A stretch of DNA of 52,649 nt from an uncultured Prevotellaceae bacterium (GTDB lineage: Bacteria; Bacteroidota; Bacteroidia; Bacteroidales; Bacteroidaceae), in contig ONDH01000024.1 of NCBI GenBank assembly GCA_900316505.1, positions 1 through 52,649 of the forward strand. Direction: 5' to 3'. Under the pieces are notes generated by a model. That model had not been told where the DNA came from and made no database searches. It saw only the letters and a list, made by a program, of their open reading frames with translations. A program made the translations under genes and the position numbers. Position 1 is the first letter of the stretch. Each line of letters begins with the position of its first letter. Shown in pieces: positions 32,608 through 42,035 of the stretch.

Positions 32608-33743
32608 AGAAGTTATTGATTGTAGTAAATGAAGACAGATTCTTTCTCAGTCACAGAAAGGATATAGCTTTGAGGGCTCAATTGGAAGGGTTTGATGTGA
32701 CTATTGTCTGCAAAGATACGGGACGGGGACATGAAGTGAAAGCATTGGGACTGCCGATGGTGGATATGCCCATCAATCCTACAGGCACAAACCTGAAGGA
32801 AGAACTTTCAACCCTACTTTTCTTGTGGCGACTCTATCGAATGGAACGGCCTGACATTGTCCACCATGTGGGATTGAAGAACATCTTGTGGGGGAGTCTT
32901 GCTGCTAAGTTCGCCAAAGTAGGGGGCGTCGTCAATGCAGTTTGCGGATTGGGTGTTCTGTTTGCTGGCGACCAATCTTCCTTGATGGCTCGTATGGTGA
33001 TGAAGGTGATGGCATTTGCCAATCATGGCATGAATGTCTCTGAAATCTTTCAGAACAAAGATGATATGCAACTGTTCATCTCTCAAGGCATTGTTGATGC
33101 TTCCCAATGTGACTTCGTCAAAGGTTCTGGAGTGGATTTGACAACGTTTACCAATGTGCCCAAACCCGTTGGCGGTAAGTATAGGATTATCTTTACGGCA
33201 CGTATGGTGAAAGAGAAAGGGGTAATTACGTTGATAGAGGCGGCGGAGAAGTTGCGCCAAGAATTTGGTGACAAGGTGGAGTTCCTATTATGTGGCGACC
33301 TCTCCAACAATCCTGATGGAATCAAGAAAGAAGAACTGGAGAATCGCTGCGATGGGGTTTATCTTCAGTGGTTGGGTTACAGAAAAGATGTCAAAGACTT
33401 ATTGATGTCTTCACATATCATGGCTTTCCCGAGCTATTATCGAGAAGGACTACCTTTGTCGCTTATTGAGGCATGTGCTGTGGGATTACCCATCGTGACC
33501 TGTGATTCTATAGGTTGTCGGGATACCGTTGACGATGGAGTGAATGGTTTCTTGATTCAACCGCGTGACAGCGATGCCTTGGCTGATAAGCTTCGCATTC
33601 TCCTTTTAGATCCATCTCTGCGTGAGACGATGGGTAAGAAGGGTAGGGAGAAAGCGGAGAAGGAATTCTCGCTCAAGAAAGTGGTTGACAAGCATATAGA
33701 AATCTATAATCGTGTCCTAGCTGGGGAGAAGCACATTATTTGA
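32604..33743 (+). CDS. GT4 glycosyltransferase 2
   Basis: A 379-residue GT-B transferase of the capM / PglA-like group: KLLIVVNEDRFFLSHRKDIA, HHVGLKNILWG, KGSGVDLTTF, IIFTARMVKEKGVITLIEA, and PSYYREGLPLSLIEACAVGLP. This group often uses UDP-GalNAc, GlcNAc or related sugars. It starts in an ATGA overlap with the previous transferase. Its 3' end overlaps the convergent beta-helix gene by eight bases. Confidence 0.9.
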   Translation: MKKLLIVVNEDRFFLSHRKDIALRAQLEGFDVTIVCKDTGRGHEVKALGLPMVDMPINPTGTNLKEELSTLLFLWRLYRMERPDIVHHVGLKNILWGSLAAKFAKVGGVVNAVCGLGVLFAGDQSSLMARMVMKVMAFANHGMNVSEIFQNKDDMQLFISQGIVDASQCDFVKGSGVDLTTFTNVPKPVGGKYRIIFTARMVKEKGVITLIEAAEKLRQEFGDKVEFLLCGDLSNNPDGIKKEELENRCDGVYLQWLGYRKDVKDLLMSSHIMAFPSYYREGLPLSLIEACAVGLPIVTCDSIGCRDTVDDGVNGFLIQPRDSDALADKLRILLLDPSLRETMGKKGREKAEKEFSLKKVVDKHIEIYNRVLAGEKHII

Positions 33744-35052
33744 GCTGGTTGTTTTTGTAGGTTAATCCTTCAAACTTCACATCCTGTCCAAACTTCTTAT
33801 TGGTCTTCCGTAGGAAGGTGTTGCCTGTGAACACCCAATTCCGAGTACGCCCTTTTCCATCCCATACCCAAGGGTCTGTGTTTTTATCCACCCAATTGTT
33901 TTTCACCGTGATATGGCTGGCTGCATAATCGGTCCACACATAAAATCTGAAAGCCCTGCGACTATTTGTGATTTTATTGTTAGTGATCTCAATATTGTGG
34001 GCAGGGGCTCCTTCTTTATTGGATATGACGCTGATTGCACCATTTTTTCCTTGGCTATTGTCAATCCGGTTATCTCTTATTGTGATGTTGTCAACAGTAT
34101 AAGCCTGATTGTTTGCTTCGATGTCAATGGCTCCTGGCATCGAAGGATGTGAAGTGTTTATCAGCTGGTTCTTTTCAATGATAACATTTTGCCCGTTGAT
34201 AATGGAAATACCATTGCGGTTACAGCACTTATACCCATTGATCTGATTGTTTCGGATGACAACATTCATATTTCGCGCACGTTCCCCTGTGCTCGTATTG
34301 TCGCCATAGTGATTCAGGCAGATGGCATCACCCCAGAAATTTTTAAATGTACATCTTTCTATGTTGCATCGATTCACACCAATGAGACTGATCGTATGAC
34401 AGTGCTCTTGGTAAGGATCCCATTCTGTGCTCTCATTCTGTACAGTGAACGTCAGTCCCTCAATCGTAATGTTGTGGATGGAATTGGAGATGTCATTCGG
34501 CTTACTATAAATGCACAACGTACCAGCTTTGGTTTTTGTTTTAAGGGTAGCACCCTTTTCTCCTGTTATTTTGATGTTTGAACGATGGATGCCGATGTGA
34601 TAAGGCTTGTTGATTCTGTAGGGAGGTCGGTGCATGCTTTCCAGCAGGTAAGTGCCTTTTGGGAAAAATACTGCGTTACACATGGCGAGAATGAAGTTGA
34701 TGTTTTTTGCATCATCTTTCCTTCCGTCAGCATAACATAACCATTTGGCGTTGAATGTCTTATTCTTTAGTGTCCCACTGATGGATGAACCATGTAACTT
34801 GACATTTCCGTTGAGTTGAGTGTTGTTGAAGACCAATTTGCCTGCAATGCTTCCACCTTGAAACTGTAAGGTCACATTGGGAGGCAGTGTGATGGTGGTA
34901 CCTGTCTGATGTGGGTGTTTGATGAGATAAGTGGCACCTGCTTGCGTAAAGAAACGACGAAGGTCTGTGTTGGGACTGTCTGGGATGGTTTGTGAATAAG
35001 ATGTACATGCCAGCAAACTGAACAGAATCAATGAAAGGAATCTTTGGCACAT
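33736..35052 (-). CDS. Secreted right-handed beta-helix protein (polysaccharide-lyase/epimerase-like)
   Basis: A 438-residue protein with an N-terminal export signal (MCQRFLSLILFSLLACTSYS) in which LLAC could be a lipobox. A short region like the start of pectate-lyase-3 proteins (LRRFFTQAGATYLI, NINFILAMCNAVFFPKGTYLL) is followed by many parallel beta-helix coils (about 170-430) with repeated NITIxxNxI patterns: IEGLTFTVQN, VVIRNNQING, VIIEKNQLIN, ITIRDNRIDN, IEITNNKITN and ITVKNNWVDK. Such helices bind or cleave polysaccharides. It may trim or modify the product of this locus. It lies opposite to the main operon, six bases after the WecA-type gene. Confidence 0.85.
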   Translation of the reverse strand: MCQRFLSLILFSLLACTSYSQTIPDSPNTDLRRFFTQAGATYLIKHPHQTGTTITLPPNVTLQFQGGSIAGKLVFNNTQLNGNVKLHGSSISGTLKNKTFNAKWLCYADGRKDDAKNINFILAMCNAVFFPKGTYLLESMHRPPYRINKPYHIGIHRSNIKITGEKGATLKTKTKAGTLCIYSKPNDISNSIHNITIEGLTFTVQNESTEWDPYQEHCHTISLIGVNRCNIERCTFKNFWGDAICLNHYGDNTSTGERARNMNVVIRNNQINGYKCCNRNGISIINGQNVIIEKNQLINTSHPSMPGAIDIEANNQAYTVDNITIRDNRIDNSQGKNGAISVISNKEGAPAHNIEITNNKITNSRRAFRFYVWTDYAASHITVKNNWVDKNTDPWVWDGKGRTRNWVFTGNTFLRKTNKKFGQDVKFEGLTYKNNQLK

Positions 35053-35058
35053 GCTTCA

Positions 35059-36147
35059 TTAACTGATTTCGGCTTTCATTCTTTCGACGATCCAAATAAA
35101 AACTGTATAGATAAGGATGTCGATGCCAATAATGTAGGTGGTTTGTAGCCCACCCACATAAAGCCCGTAATTGATCAGGCAGATGGAAAAGAAAACGGTG
35201 AGGATGACAGCCAATGTCTGATGCATGTCGAGTCCTATTTGCATGATACGATGATGAATATGAGTCTTATCTGCTTCAAACATGTTTTTCCCACGTAATT
35301 TTCTTTGAATGGCAACACGGATGACATCAATACAAGGAAGGAAAACCAAAGTGAAAGAGATGAGCAGCGATTCTTCTCTATATGGAAATCCATTGGGCTC
35401 ATCGTGCATTTGGTATTTAATGGCAAGGTAGGCAATGACATAACCGAGGAAAAGACTGCCTGAATCGCCCATGAAGGTTTTGAGCCTTCCCACTTTCCCA
35501 TACATGTTGAAAAAGAAGAAAGCAAGGATTGCCCCAGCGAGACTAATGCTGATCAGGCTGAAAAGGTATGCTTTCAAGTTAAAATACAAATAAGAGAAAG
35601 AGGCTAAAATGAGGAAAGCGAGTCCCGATGCCAATCCGTCAATACCATCAATCAAGTTAATGGCATTCACAATCAGCAAGATGACAAATACTGTGAGAGG
35701 ATAACTGATCCATATGGGTATCTCATGGATGCCGCACAGTCCGTGGAGATTGCTGATCATTAAATTACACAATGGAAAGAGTAGGGCGGCAATGGTCTGG
35801 ACGATGAACTTGTGGGTGGCTTTCATTCCTCTCAAATCATCAAAGATTCCGATGATATAAATCATGAAAGCACCAGTGACCATCATCACGTTTGATATAC
35901 CAATTTCTAAATCTTTGTTAATGCCTTGGTACATGATGAGCAAGGTCACTACAACACCTATACTCAATGAGGGCATAAACAAGGTACCACCTAACCTCGG
36001 TATGCTGTACTTGTGTACCTTACGCGTGTTAGGCAGATCAAATAGTCCATATGTATTGCAGAGTTTCACAATAAGTGGTGTACCAATCAGTGAGAATACG
36101 AGGCTTATGGCGAAAGCAATGATAATGTATATATAAGTGATGCTCAT
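35059..36147 (-). CDS. MraY/WecA-family polyprenyl-phosphate sugar-1-phosphate transferase
   Basis: A 362-residue integral membrane enzyme with about 10-11 segments, which couples a UDP-HexNAc to undecaprenyl phosphate. Diagnostic motifs: GIFDDLRGMK (Mg site), NLIDGIDGLASG, FMGDSGSLFLGYVIA and the DKTHIHHRIM loop, which is typical of WecA rather than MraY. Together with the WcaJ-type enzyme at 28113 the locus holds two different initiating enzymes. It is divergent from the Wzz gene. Confidence 0.93.
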   Translation of the reverse strand: MSITYIYIIIAFAISLVFSLIGTPLIVKLCNTYGLFDLPNTRKVHKYSIPRLGGTLFMPSLSIGVVVTLLIMYQGINKDLEIGISNVMMVTGAFMIYIIGIFDDLRGMKATHKFIVQTIAALLFPLCNLMISNLHGLCGIHEIPIWISYPLTVFVILLIVNAINLIDGIDGLASGLAFLILASFSYLYFNLKAYLFSLISISLAGAILAFFFFNMYGKVGRLKTFMGDSGSLFLGYVIAYLAIKYQMHDEPNGFPYREESLLISFTLVFLPCIDVIRVAIQRKLRGKNMFEADKTHIHHRIMQIGLDMHQTLAVILTVFFSICLINYGLYVGGLQTTYIIGIDILIYTVFIWIVERMKAEIS

Positions 36148-36263
36148 GCAAGTTGTTTTTTCCTTTTGATAGATATAACGTAAAAAAGTACTATATATTG
36201 TAAAAAAAAATGCTTTTCTGCAGTTTTATAGTTGAGGAGGACGTTTTTCAGATAAAAAACTCT

Positions 36264-36271
36264 TACCTTTG
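36264..36271 (+). promoter_or_regulatory. -7 element of the wzz operon promoter
   Basis: TACCTTTG matches TAnnTTTG, about 48 bases before the Wzz start. The -33 region is T-rich without a clear TTTG. It overlaps the in-frame start at 36269, which supports the later ATG. Confidence 0.5.
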
Positions 36272-36319
36272 GGGTTGATTTACAATAAATACCTAATAGA
36301 ATACGTTGTTCCTAACAAT

Positions 36320-37384
36320 ATGGATGAAAAGAAAAATGAAAAGTCTCCCATAGACTTGATGAAATTTGGACGAGCGCTTCTGGATCATAAGAAGTTGTTC
36401 TGGAAAGTGTGGATAGCAACATTTGTGTTGTCGTGTTTGTGGATTCTTCCACAGCCGAGGTATTATACGACAGAGGTATCTGTGGCTCCTGAATCTGCAG
36501 AATCCAAGGATGTGGGAGGACTGGCTTCACTGGCGTCAAACTTTGGCATTAACGTGGGCGGTGGTTCTGCGGATGCCATCTATCCTCAACTCTATCCTGA
36601 TTTGTTTACATCGACGAGGTTCTTAGTCGATTTATTGGACATCCAAGTGACGACTCTTGACGGCGAGATAAGTACAGATTATTATACATATATGAAGAGT
36701 CACCAGAAGAAGAACATCTTGTTTGTCCCCTTTCAATATGTCATCGATTGGGTGAAGTCGCTGTTTGCGGAAGAGGAGGCTGCAATACCAAGTACGGATG
36801 GCAAGCGTTTTAATCCCTTTCATTTGTCAAGGGAAACTGACGAGGTGGTGAAGAAGGTGATGGACAATATAGAATGTACTTACAGCAGAACGACAGATGT
36901 GGTGACCATTTCTGTGACAGACCAGGATCCACTTGTTTCAGCTTTATTGGCTGATAGCATCAAGGAACATCTGCAGAACTATATCACAGAGTATCGAACA
37001 AAGAAAGCTCGGGTGGATTACGAGCACTACAAACAGCAGGCTAATGAAGCGAAGGCTTCGTATGAGAAGGCGCGCAGGGAGTATGCAACGTATGCAGACA
37101 TGCATCAGAATGCCTATATGCAGAACGTGAAAACAAGGTTGACAGATTTGGAAAACGAGATGTCGATGAAATACAACATTTATAGTGCCATGACCACTCG
37201 CGAACAGACTGCTATGGCAGATTTGCAGGCAAGTACCCCTGTCTTCACGACCTTGACCAATGCTACAGTACCAGTGAAGCCTACTGGCCCTAAACGAATG
37301 ATTTTTGTGTTGGCGATGTTGTTCCTGGCGACGCTTGGTACCATCATGTATCTTTTTCGAAAGGAACTGAAGGATTGGTTCTAA
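36320..37384 (+). CDS. Wzz-type chain-length determinant
   Basis: Inner-membrane polysaccharide co-polymerase of 354 residues that sets polymer length with Wzy. Two membrane segments flank a periplasmic domain: about 27-46 (LFWKVWIATFVLSCLWILP) and about 325-345 (MIFVLAMLFLATLGTIMYLF). The Pro-rich PVKPTGPKR stands just before the second segment, as in the family, and the helical region (225-300) is coiled-coil-like. There is no C-terminal tyrosine kinase domain, and no separate kinase or phosphatase gene is seen in the locus. The upstream extension to 36269 overlaps the promoter and is rejected. Confidence 0.9.
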   Translation: MDEKKNEKSPIDLMKFGRALLDHKKLFWKVWIATFVLSCLWILPQPRYYTTEVSVAPESAESKDVGGLASLASNFGINVGGGSADAIYPQLYPDLFTSTRFLVDLLDIQVTTLDGEISTDYYTYMKSHQKKNILFVPFQYVIDWVKSLFAEEEAAIPSTDGKRFNPFHLSRETDEVVKKVMDNIECTYSRTTDVVTISVTDQDPLVSALLADSIKEHLQNYITEYRTKKARVDYEHYKQQANEAKASYEKARREYATYADMHQNAYMQNVKTRLTDLENEMSMKYNIYSAMTTREQTAMADLQASTPVFTTLTNATVPVKPTGPKRMIFVLAMLFLATLGTIMYLFRKELKDWF

Positions 37385-37396
37385 CCCTGACGCGAC

Positions 37397-38626
37397 ATGA
37401 TAGCGGTCACGAAACATAAACGGCAAATAGTCATATTGTATGTTTCAACACTCCTTGGCGTGTTGTTGGGATTGCTATCATCCATCGTGAACACACGATT
37501 CATGTCAACCTCTGATTATGGTGATGTTAGGTATATTCAAAATGTTATCAATTTCATTGCAGCCTTTTTGCTGTTTGGCTATTTTTTGTCAGGAGCACGC
37601 TTGATGGCTTTGACAGATGATGTACAGCATAGTCGTCGTATCAAAGGTGTGATGGTGATTATCTTAGCGATTGCATGTTTGACACTTTCTCTAATTATGC
37701 CTGTCTGCTATTTCTTACATGCAGACAAACCAACGGTGGCAATCCTGTTTCTCGTATCCATGCCTGTTTGTGCCTATCCCCTCTTTTTGAACTACATTGA
37801 CAAGACGACACAGGGGGATAACCAGATTGGACGACTTGCCTTGGCGAGAATACTTCCATACTTGATTTATGTGCCTGTGGGTTATGCTGTCTATTCATGC
37901 TGGGGAGCTACATCAACAAGGATGATTCTTTTGCAATGGGGCATCTATTCTTTGATTTACATTGTCATCATTATTTCCACCAGACCTTTGTTTCGTCAAT
38001 TGACTCCGATTTGGGAAAGTGTTCATCAAGAGAATAAAAGGTATGGCATCCAATTATATATTGGTTCATTGGTAATGGTGGCGACAAATTATCTGGCGGG
38101 CATATCGTTAGGCTACTTCAATGAGAACAATAGTGAAGTGGGGTTTTATACGCTGGCACTGACTGTCACGACTCCTTTGTCAGCCTTACCTGCTATCGTG
38201 GGGACTGCCTATTTCAAAAAGTTTGCAACGCAACCATGCATACCGACGAAGGTCATTGTGTCGACAGTTTTGATGACGGCTTTCACTTGTATCTGCTTTC
38301 TATTGTTGATACACCCTGTAGTCACCTATTTCTACACAGACCGCTATGCCATTGTGGGTACTTATGCGTCTTTTCTTTCTGTGGGATTTTGTATTCAAGG
38401 ATTGGGCGATATGTTTAATCGCTATTTGTGTTCCCATGGACAAGGTGTGTCTGTGCGTAATGCCAGCATCGCCAATGGCGTGTTTAAAATCTTTGGTTAC
38501 ACGGTTTTAGTAGCAATGTTCAACACTAATGGCGCCATCGCTACGACCATCATCTGTGATGTGATTTATTTCTCTTGCTTGATGTATTACTATGTAAGGT
38601 TTGTAAAGGAGGGAAAGGATGGATAA
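37397..38626 (+). CDS. Wzx-type oligosaccharide flippase
   Basis: A 409-residue protein of the MATE/MOP superfamily with about 12 membrane segments (for example STLLGVLLGLLSSIVNTRFM, LYIGSLVMVATNYLAGISLG). The start and loop STSDYGDVRYIQNVINF resemble polysaccharide biosynthesis flippases. It would turn the lipid-linked repeat unit across the inner membrane. Its end overlaps the next gene by eight bases. Confidence 0.85.
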   Translation: MIAVTKHKRQIVILYVSTLLGVLLGLLSSIVNTRFMSTSDYGDVRYIQNVINFIAAFLLFGYFLSGARLMALTDDVQHSRRIKGVMVIILAIACLTLSLIMPVCYFLHADKPTVAILFLVSMPVCAYPLFLNYIDKTTQGDNQIGRLALARILPYLIYVPVGYAVYSCWGATSTRMILLQWGIYSLIYIVIIISTRPLFRQLTPIWESVHQENKRYGIQLYIGSLVMVATNYLAGISLGYFNENNSEVGFYTLALTVTTPLSALPAIVGTAYFKKFATQPCIPTKVIVSTVLMTAFTCICFLLLIHPVVTYFYTDRYAIVGTYASFLSVGFCIQGLGDMFNRYLCSHGQGVSVRNASIANGVFKIFGYTVLVAMFNTNGAIATTIICDVIYFSCLMYYYVRFVKEGKDG

Positions 38627-39629
38627 GTACAAACTCGTCATATTTGGTGATACGTGGGATGTCTATCAAACAGCCTATCAAGAACTGATAGAAAATCCGA
38701 AGGTGGTGTATATTCCGACTTTCCGTCCTAAGGGATTCAAAGGGCTTCTACAGAGAATTCAGTTCAACCCGAAACTGAATGCAGTCATCAAGATACCCGG
38801 TAAACAGAGATGGAATCCTTGTTATCTACGTCAGGTGAAAGAGGAGAAAGTGTGCTTTTTGGTGATGAATCATTGGCTTCGAATGGAGAGTGGCATCCAG
38901 TTGTTCCCCTTCCTAAGAAGTCATTATCCTGAATCACGCATCGTCTGTTTCACCCAAGACCTCATGGAGACCATCATCGATCACTATACGCATCGCCCCT
39001 TCGATGTACAGCATGTCAAGAAGTATGTAGATTTGTTTATCAGTTATGACCCTAATGATGCACAACGGCATCAAGTAGAATATCATCCCACCGTATTTTC
39101 TACTGTTACGATGGATGCGAATGAAGAAACGGATGGCTATGACCTATACTTCTTGGGACGTGACAAAGGCAGGATGCGCACCTTGGTGGCTATCGCTCAG
39201 GAAGCTAAGAGGAGAGGTTTGAAGTGTAAGTTTATCATGCTCCAAGTTCCTGATACAAAGAAAGTGGAGTGTGAAGGAATAGAGTATGTGGACGCTCCTC
39301 TTTCATACAAGGAAAACCTTCGGAATGGGATGAAAAGTAAGTGCATCATTGAAATGCTACAGAAGAAGGCCGCAAGTCCTACGTTTAGGACATGGGAGGC
39401 AATTTCGTCAAACAAGAAATTGTTGACGGACAATGTTTCCATCAGGGAAACGGAATGGTATGATGAGAGATATATTTCGGTGTTCAATGACGAGACAAAT
39501 ATCGATTGGGATTTCATCGCAAGTGAACAGCCTTTTCCACAAGGGAACCCTTATCAAGCTAGGATTAGACCTGAAAGCCTAGTTCGCTTTATGGAAGATA
39601 AACTGAACATACAGATAGACAGAGCATGA
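38619..39629 (+). CDS. Putative glycosyltransferase of unknown family
   Basis: A 336-residue soluble protein with a Rossmann-like start (YKLVIFGDTWDVYQTAYQE) and a second alpha/beta half that begins with YDLYFLGRDKGRMRTLVAIAQEAKRRG, followed by CIIEMLQKKAASPTFRTWEAIS and KKLLTDNVSIRETEWYD. This two-domain plan and the helix with a conserved-type Glu resemble GT-B transferases, but no standard motif is complete. It overlaps the flippase and the polymerase genes, so it belongs to this operon. It could add a side sugar or a non-sugar group. Confidence 0.65.
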   Translation: MDKYKLVIFGDTWDVYQTAYQELIENPKVVYIPTFRPKGFKGLLQRIQFNPKLNAVIKIPGKQRWNPCYLRQVKEEKVCFLVMNHWLRMESGIQLFPFLRSHYPESRIVCFTQDLMETIIDHYTHRPFDVQHVKKYVDLFISYDPNDAQRHQVEYHPTVFSTVTMDANEETDGYDLYFLGRDKGRMRTLVAIAQEAKRRGLKCKFIMLQVPDTKKVECEGIEYVDAPLSYKENLRNGMKSKCIIEMLQKKAASPTFRTWEAISSNKKLLTDNVSIRETEWYDERYISVFNDETNIDWDFIASEQPFPQGNPYQARIRPESLVRFMEDKLNIQIDRA

Positions 39630-40843
39630 GCGTTTTTTATGTGATATTCATATTATTCGCAGCTTATTATTCATATCGTTACGATAGAATAGAATACTAC
39701 GATAGCCATAAGCAACATCGTTTGTGGCTGATGTGTGCCTATATGGTCTGTCTGACTGGTTTCAGCTATGGCTTGGGAGGTGATAAGTTTACCTATATGA
39801 ACGAGTTCGAGAATTATCCCAGCAGTTTTAATGAGGCTGGTGATTATATTTGGATTCAGTTCATGTTGCGAGGACAGATGCCGCTATGGACGTTGGTCAA
39901 TGTCTTTGCAAAAGTGGTGTTCAATTCTTTTTATGCCGTACAGTTGATACAGAGCGCAACTGTGAATATTGCTGTGTGTTATATGGTTAGCAAATATACA
40001 CACCGATACTTCTTGTTCTTGCTCATATACTTTTTCACCTTGCAATACTTTGTCTTCAACACAGAGATAATGCGTGAGGGTTTTGCTTTGGCATTCATCC
40101 TCCTTGGTATGCATGGGTGGATGAGTCACAAGAAATGGTTGTTCTTTGTCATGTTCCCCATTGGTATTATGTTCCATGTCTCTGCAGCAATTACACTCTT
40201 ATTCCCGTTTGCCACTTTTAAGGTGTCGTGGAAAGTGCTGGTCATCGCATTTGTGACAGCCTTTGGCATTTGGCTGCTTAGTGATATCCTGTTAAGTAAG
40301 GTTATGATAGCTGTATTGGGAGGAATGGGCGCTATGGTGCAGAAGGTGTTGTTCTACTCCTTCCGTGCCAGCACGATTTTCGGATTCCTGCGTTCTGCCA
40401 TCACTTATCTTATATTTCCCTTCATTATTATGTACTTTACGATGCAGTCTGAAGTGTCTGTCGAGAGGCGGAAATCAATGGAACGCATGATTGCCTATAT
40501 GCTACTGTTGGGTGTCTTGGCCAGTGCATTTGCAGGTTTTACTCGACTCTTTAATTATGCACGCATCTTCTATCTCATCTTAATGGCTGATTTTGTCTAT
40601 ATGTTGTTCCGTCAAAAGACACATTTGATAATTCGTGTCGGCACTCTGATGGGTACCTTGTTTTTGATTGCTTTACAATATATGGTGTCCTATAAGACTA
40701 CCAATACGTATTATTATGACTATTTCTATCCTTACACTTGCATTCTCGATGAGGACAAGAGCGTGTACTTCCGCGAAGCGGCGCATGCTGAGGCAGTGGA
40801 TGATGAGGCAGAAGATGATAATGTCCGCAATATTGAAGAATAA
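39626..40843 (+). CDS. EpsG-family polysaccharide polymerase (Wzy-like)
   Basis: A 405-residue inner-membrane protein with about 10-11 segments. The start (YVIFILFAAYYSYRYDR), GGDKFTYMNEFENYP, TEIMREGFALAFILLGMHGW and the Arg-rich loop before the last helices fit EpsG, which joins repeat units. The C-terminal 30 residues are strongly acidic and end in AEAVDDEAEDDNVRNIEE, a cytosolic tail I do not expect in the family. It starts in an ATGA overlap with the previous gene. Confidence 0.85.
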   Translation: MSVFYVIFILFAAYYSYRYDRIEYYDSHKQHRLWLMCAYMVCLTGFSYGLGGDKFTYMNEFENYPSSFNEAGDYIWIQFMLRGQMPLWTLVNVFAKVVFNSFYAVQLIQSATVNIAVCYMVSKYTHRYFLFLLIYFFTLQYFVFNTEIMREGFALAFILLGMHGWMSHKKWLFFVMFPIGIMFHVSAAITLLFPFATFKVSWKVLVIAFVTAFGIWLLSDILLSKVMIAVLGGMGAMVQKVLFYSFRASTIFGFLRSAITYLIFPFIIMYFTMQSEVSVERRKSMERMIAYMLLLGVLASAFAGFTRLFNYARIFYLILMADFVYMLFRQKTHLIIRVGTLMGTLFLIALQYMVSYKTTNTYYYDYFYPYTCILDEDKSVYFREAAHAEAVDDEAEDDNVRNIEE

Positions 40844-40864
40844 CCCCCGACAACGATTGATGAT

Positions 40865-42019
40865 ATGCGCATACTGATTTCGGCACGTACCTATCCAACT
40901 CGCAAGAATCAACTGACAGCTTTCATTGCAGTTCTGGCAGAGGAGATGGTCCGTCAAGGAATGGAGGTCACCGTGTTGGCACCACAGTCCTTGACGACCT
41001 GTTGGCGACATAGGATTCCCTTATGCCCTCCCAAATACCATGTGGATGTGGACACACCTTCTGGCTTTCGGAAGATGACGGTCTTGAGACCTGTCTCTAT
41101 CACGTTGGGACAGGGACGTTTCTATGCATTATCTCAAAAGATTGACCGTATGGTGAAGAATTGGACAGCAAAGACGCTGAAATCCAAGCCAGATGTGGTC
41201 TATTCTCATTTTTGGTTGGCAGCAGACCAAATCATGGATTATGCCATCAAACACAAAATTCCAGCCTTTGTTGCAACGGGGGAGGATGAGATAGATGTTG
41301 AACGCTGTATCAGTCCACAACGCATCGCGCTATTGAAAGAACATACTCGGGGAGTTATTTGTGTGTCCACCAAGAATCGGGACGAGAGTATCGCGCATCA
41401 CTTGACAGAAGAAGCTAAGACCATCGTACTTCCTAATGCTATCAATGATAAGGAGTTTTATCATATGGGAAGAAATGAGGCGAGGAAGAAGTTGGGACTT
41501 TCGCCCGATGATTTCGTAGTGGCGTTTTGCGGTAGGTTTAATCAACGTAAAGGATGTAAACGTGTGGCTGATGCCATAACGATGTTAAATGACTCCCGTA
41601 TCAAGTCTTTCTTTATTGGCATTCCTGCTGGTGACGAATTGGAGGACCCTGATTGTCCCGGCATCTTGTTCAAGGGAAGACTCCCTCATCAAGCCATTCC
41701 TGTTTATCTGAATGCTGCCAATGTTTTCGTGCTTCCTACATTGGCAGAGGGTTGTTCTAATGCAATTGTGGAGGCGATGGCATGTGGATTGCCCATCATT
41801 TCCTCTAACTTACCATTTAACTTCGATATCTTGACTACCAACAATGCTTTGCTGATTGATCCGATGAACGTTCAGCAAATTGCTGATGCCATCAAGCAAC
41901 TTCAAGAGCATCCAACCCTTCAACAACAGATGTCTGCTGCTTCCATGGCTGCAGCAAAAGACTTGACTATCCAGAAACGTGTGGGTAAAATCCTTGATTT
42001 CATTCAGGGGAAAGCATAG
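40865..42019 (+). CDS. GT4 glycosyltransferase 3
   Basis: A 384-residue GT-B transferase: ARTYPTRKNQLTAFIAVLAEE in the acceptor domain, VVAFCGRFNQRKGCKRVADAI in the donor domain and LPTLAEGCSNAIVEAMACGLP with the family Glu pair. It is the last gene of the plus-strand operon, 21 bases after the polymerase. It ends 16 bases before the convergent lipoprotein gene, with no visible terminator between. Confidence 0.9.
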   Translation: MRILISARTYPTRKNQLTAFIAVLAEEMVRQGMEVTVLAPQSLTTCWRHRIPLCPPKYHVDVDTPSGFRKMTVLRPVSITLGQGRFYALSQKIDRMVKNWTAKTLKSKPDVVYSHFWLAADQIMDYAIKHKIPAFVATGEDEIDVERCISPQRIALLKEHTRGVICVSTKNRDESIAHHLTEEAKTIVLPNAINDKEFYHMGRNEARKKLGLSPDDFVVAFCGRFNQRKGCKRVADAITMLNDSRIKSFFIGIPAGDELEDPDCPGILFKGRLPHQAIPVYLNAANVFVLPTLAEGCSNAIVEAMACGLPIISSNLPFNFDILTTNNALLIDPMNVQQIADAIKQLQEHPTLQQQMSAASMAAAKDLTIQKRVGKILDFIQGKA

Positions 42020-42035
42020 TCCAACCTTTCCTTCT

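Noticed and set aside
36269..36319. Upstream start of the Wzz gene
   Set aside because: It lies within the -7 promoter element; transcription would start after it.
28113..42019. Recent whole-locus horizontal transfer with mobile-element borders
   Set aside because: No transposase, integrase or direct-repeat borders were found. The locus may still be variable between strains, but the sequence alone does not show its borders.
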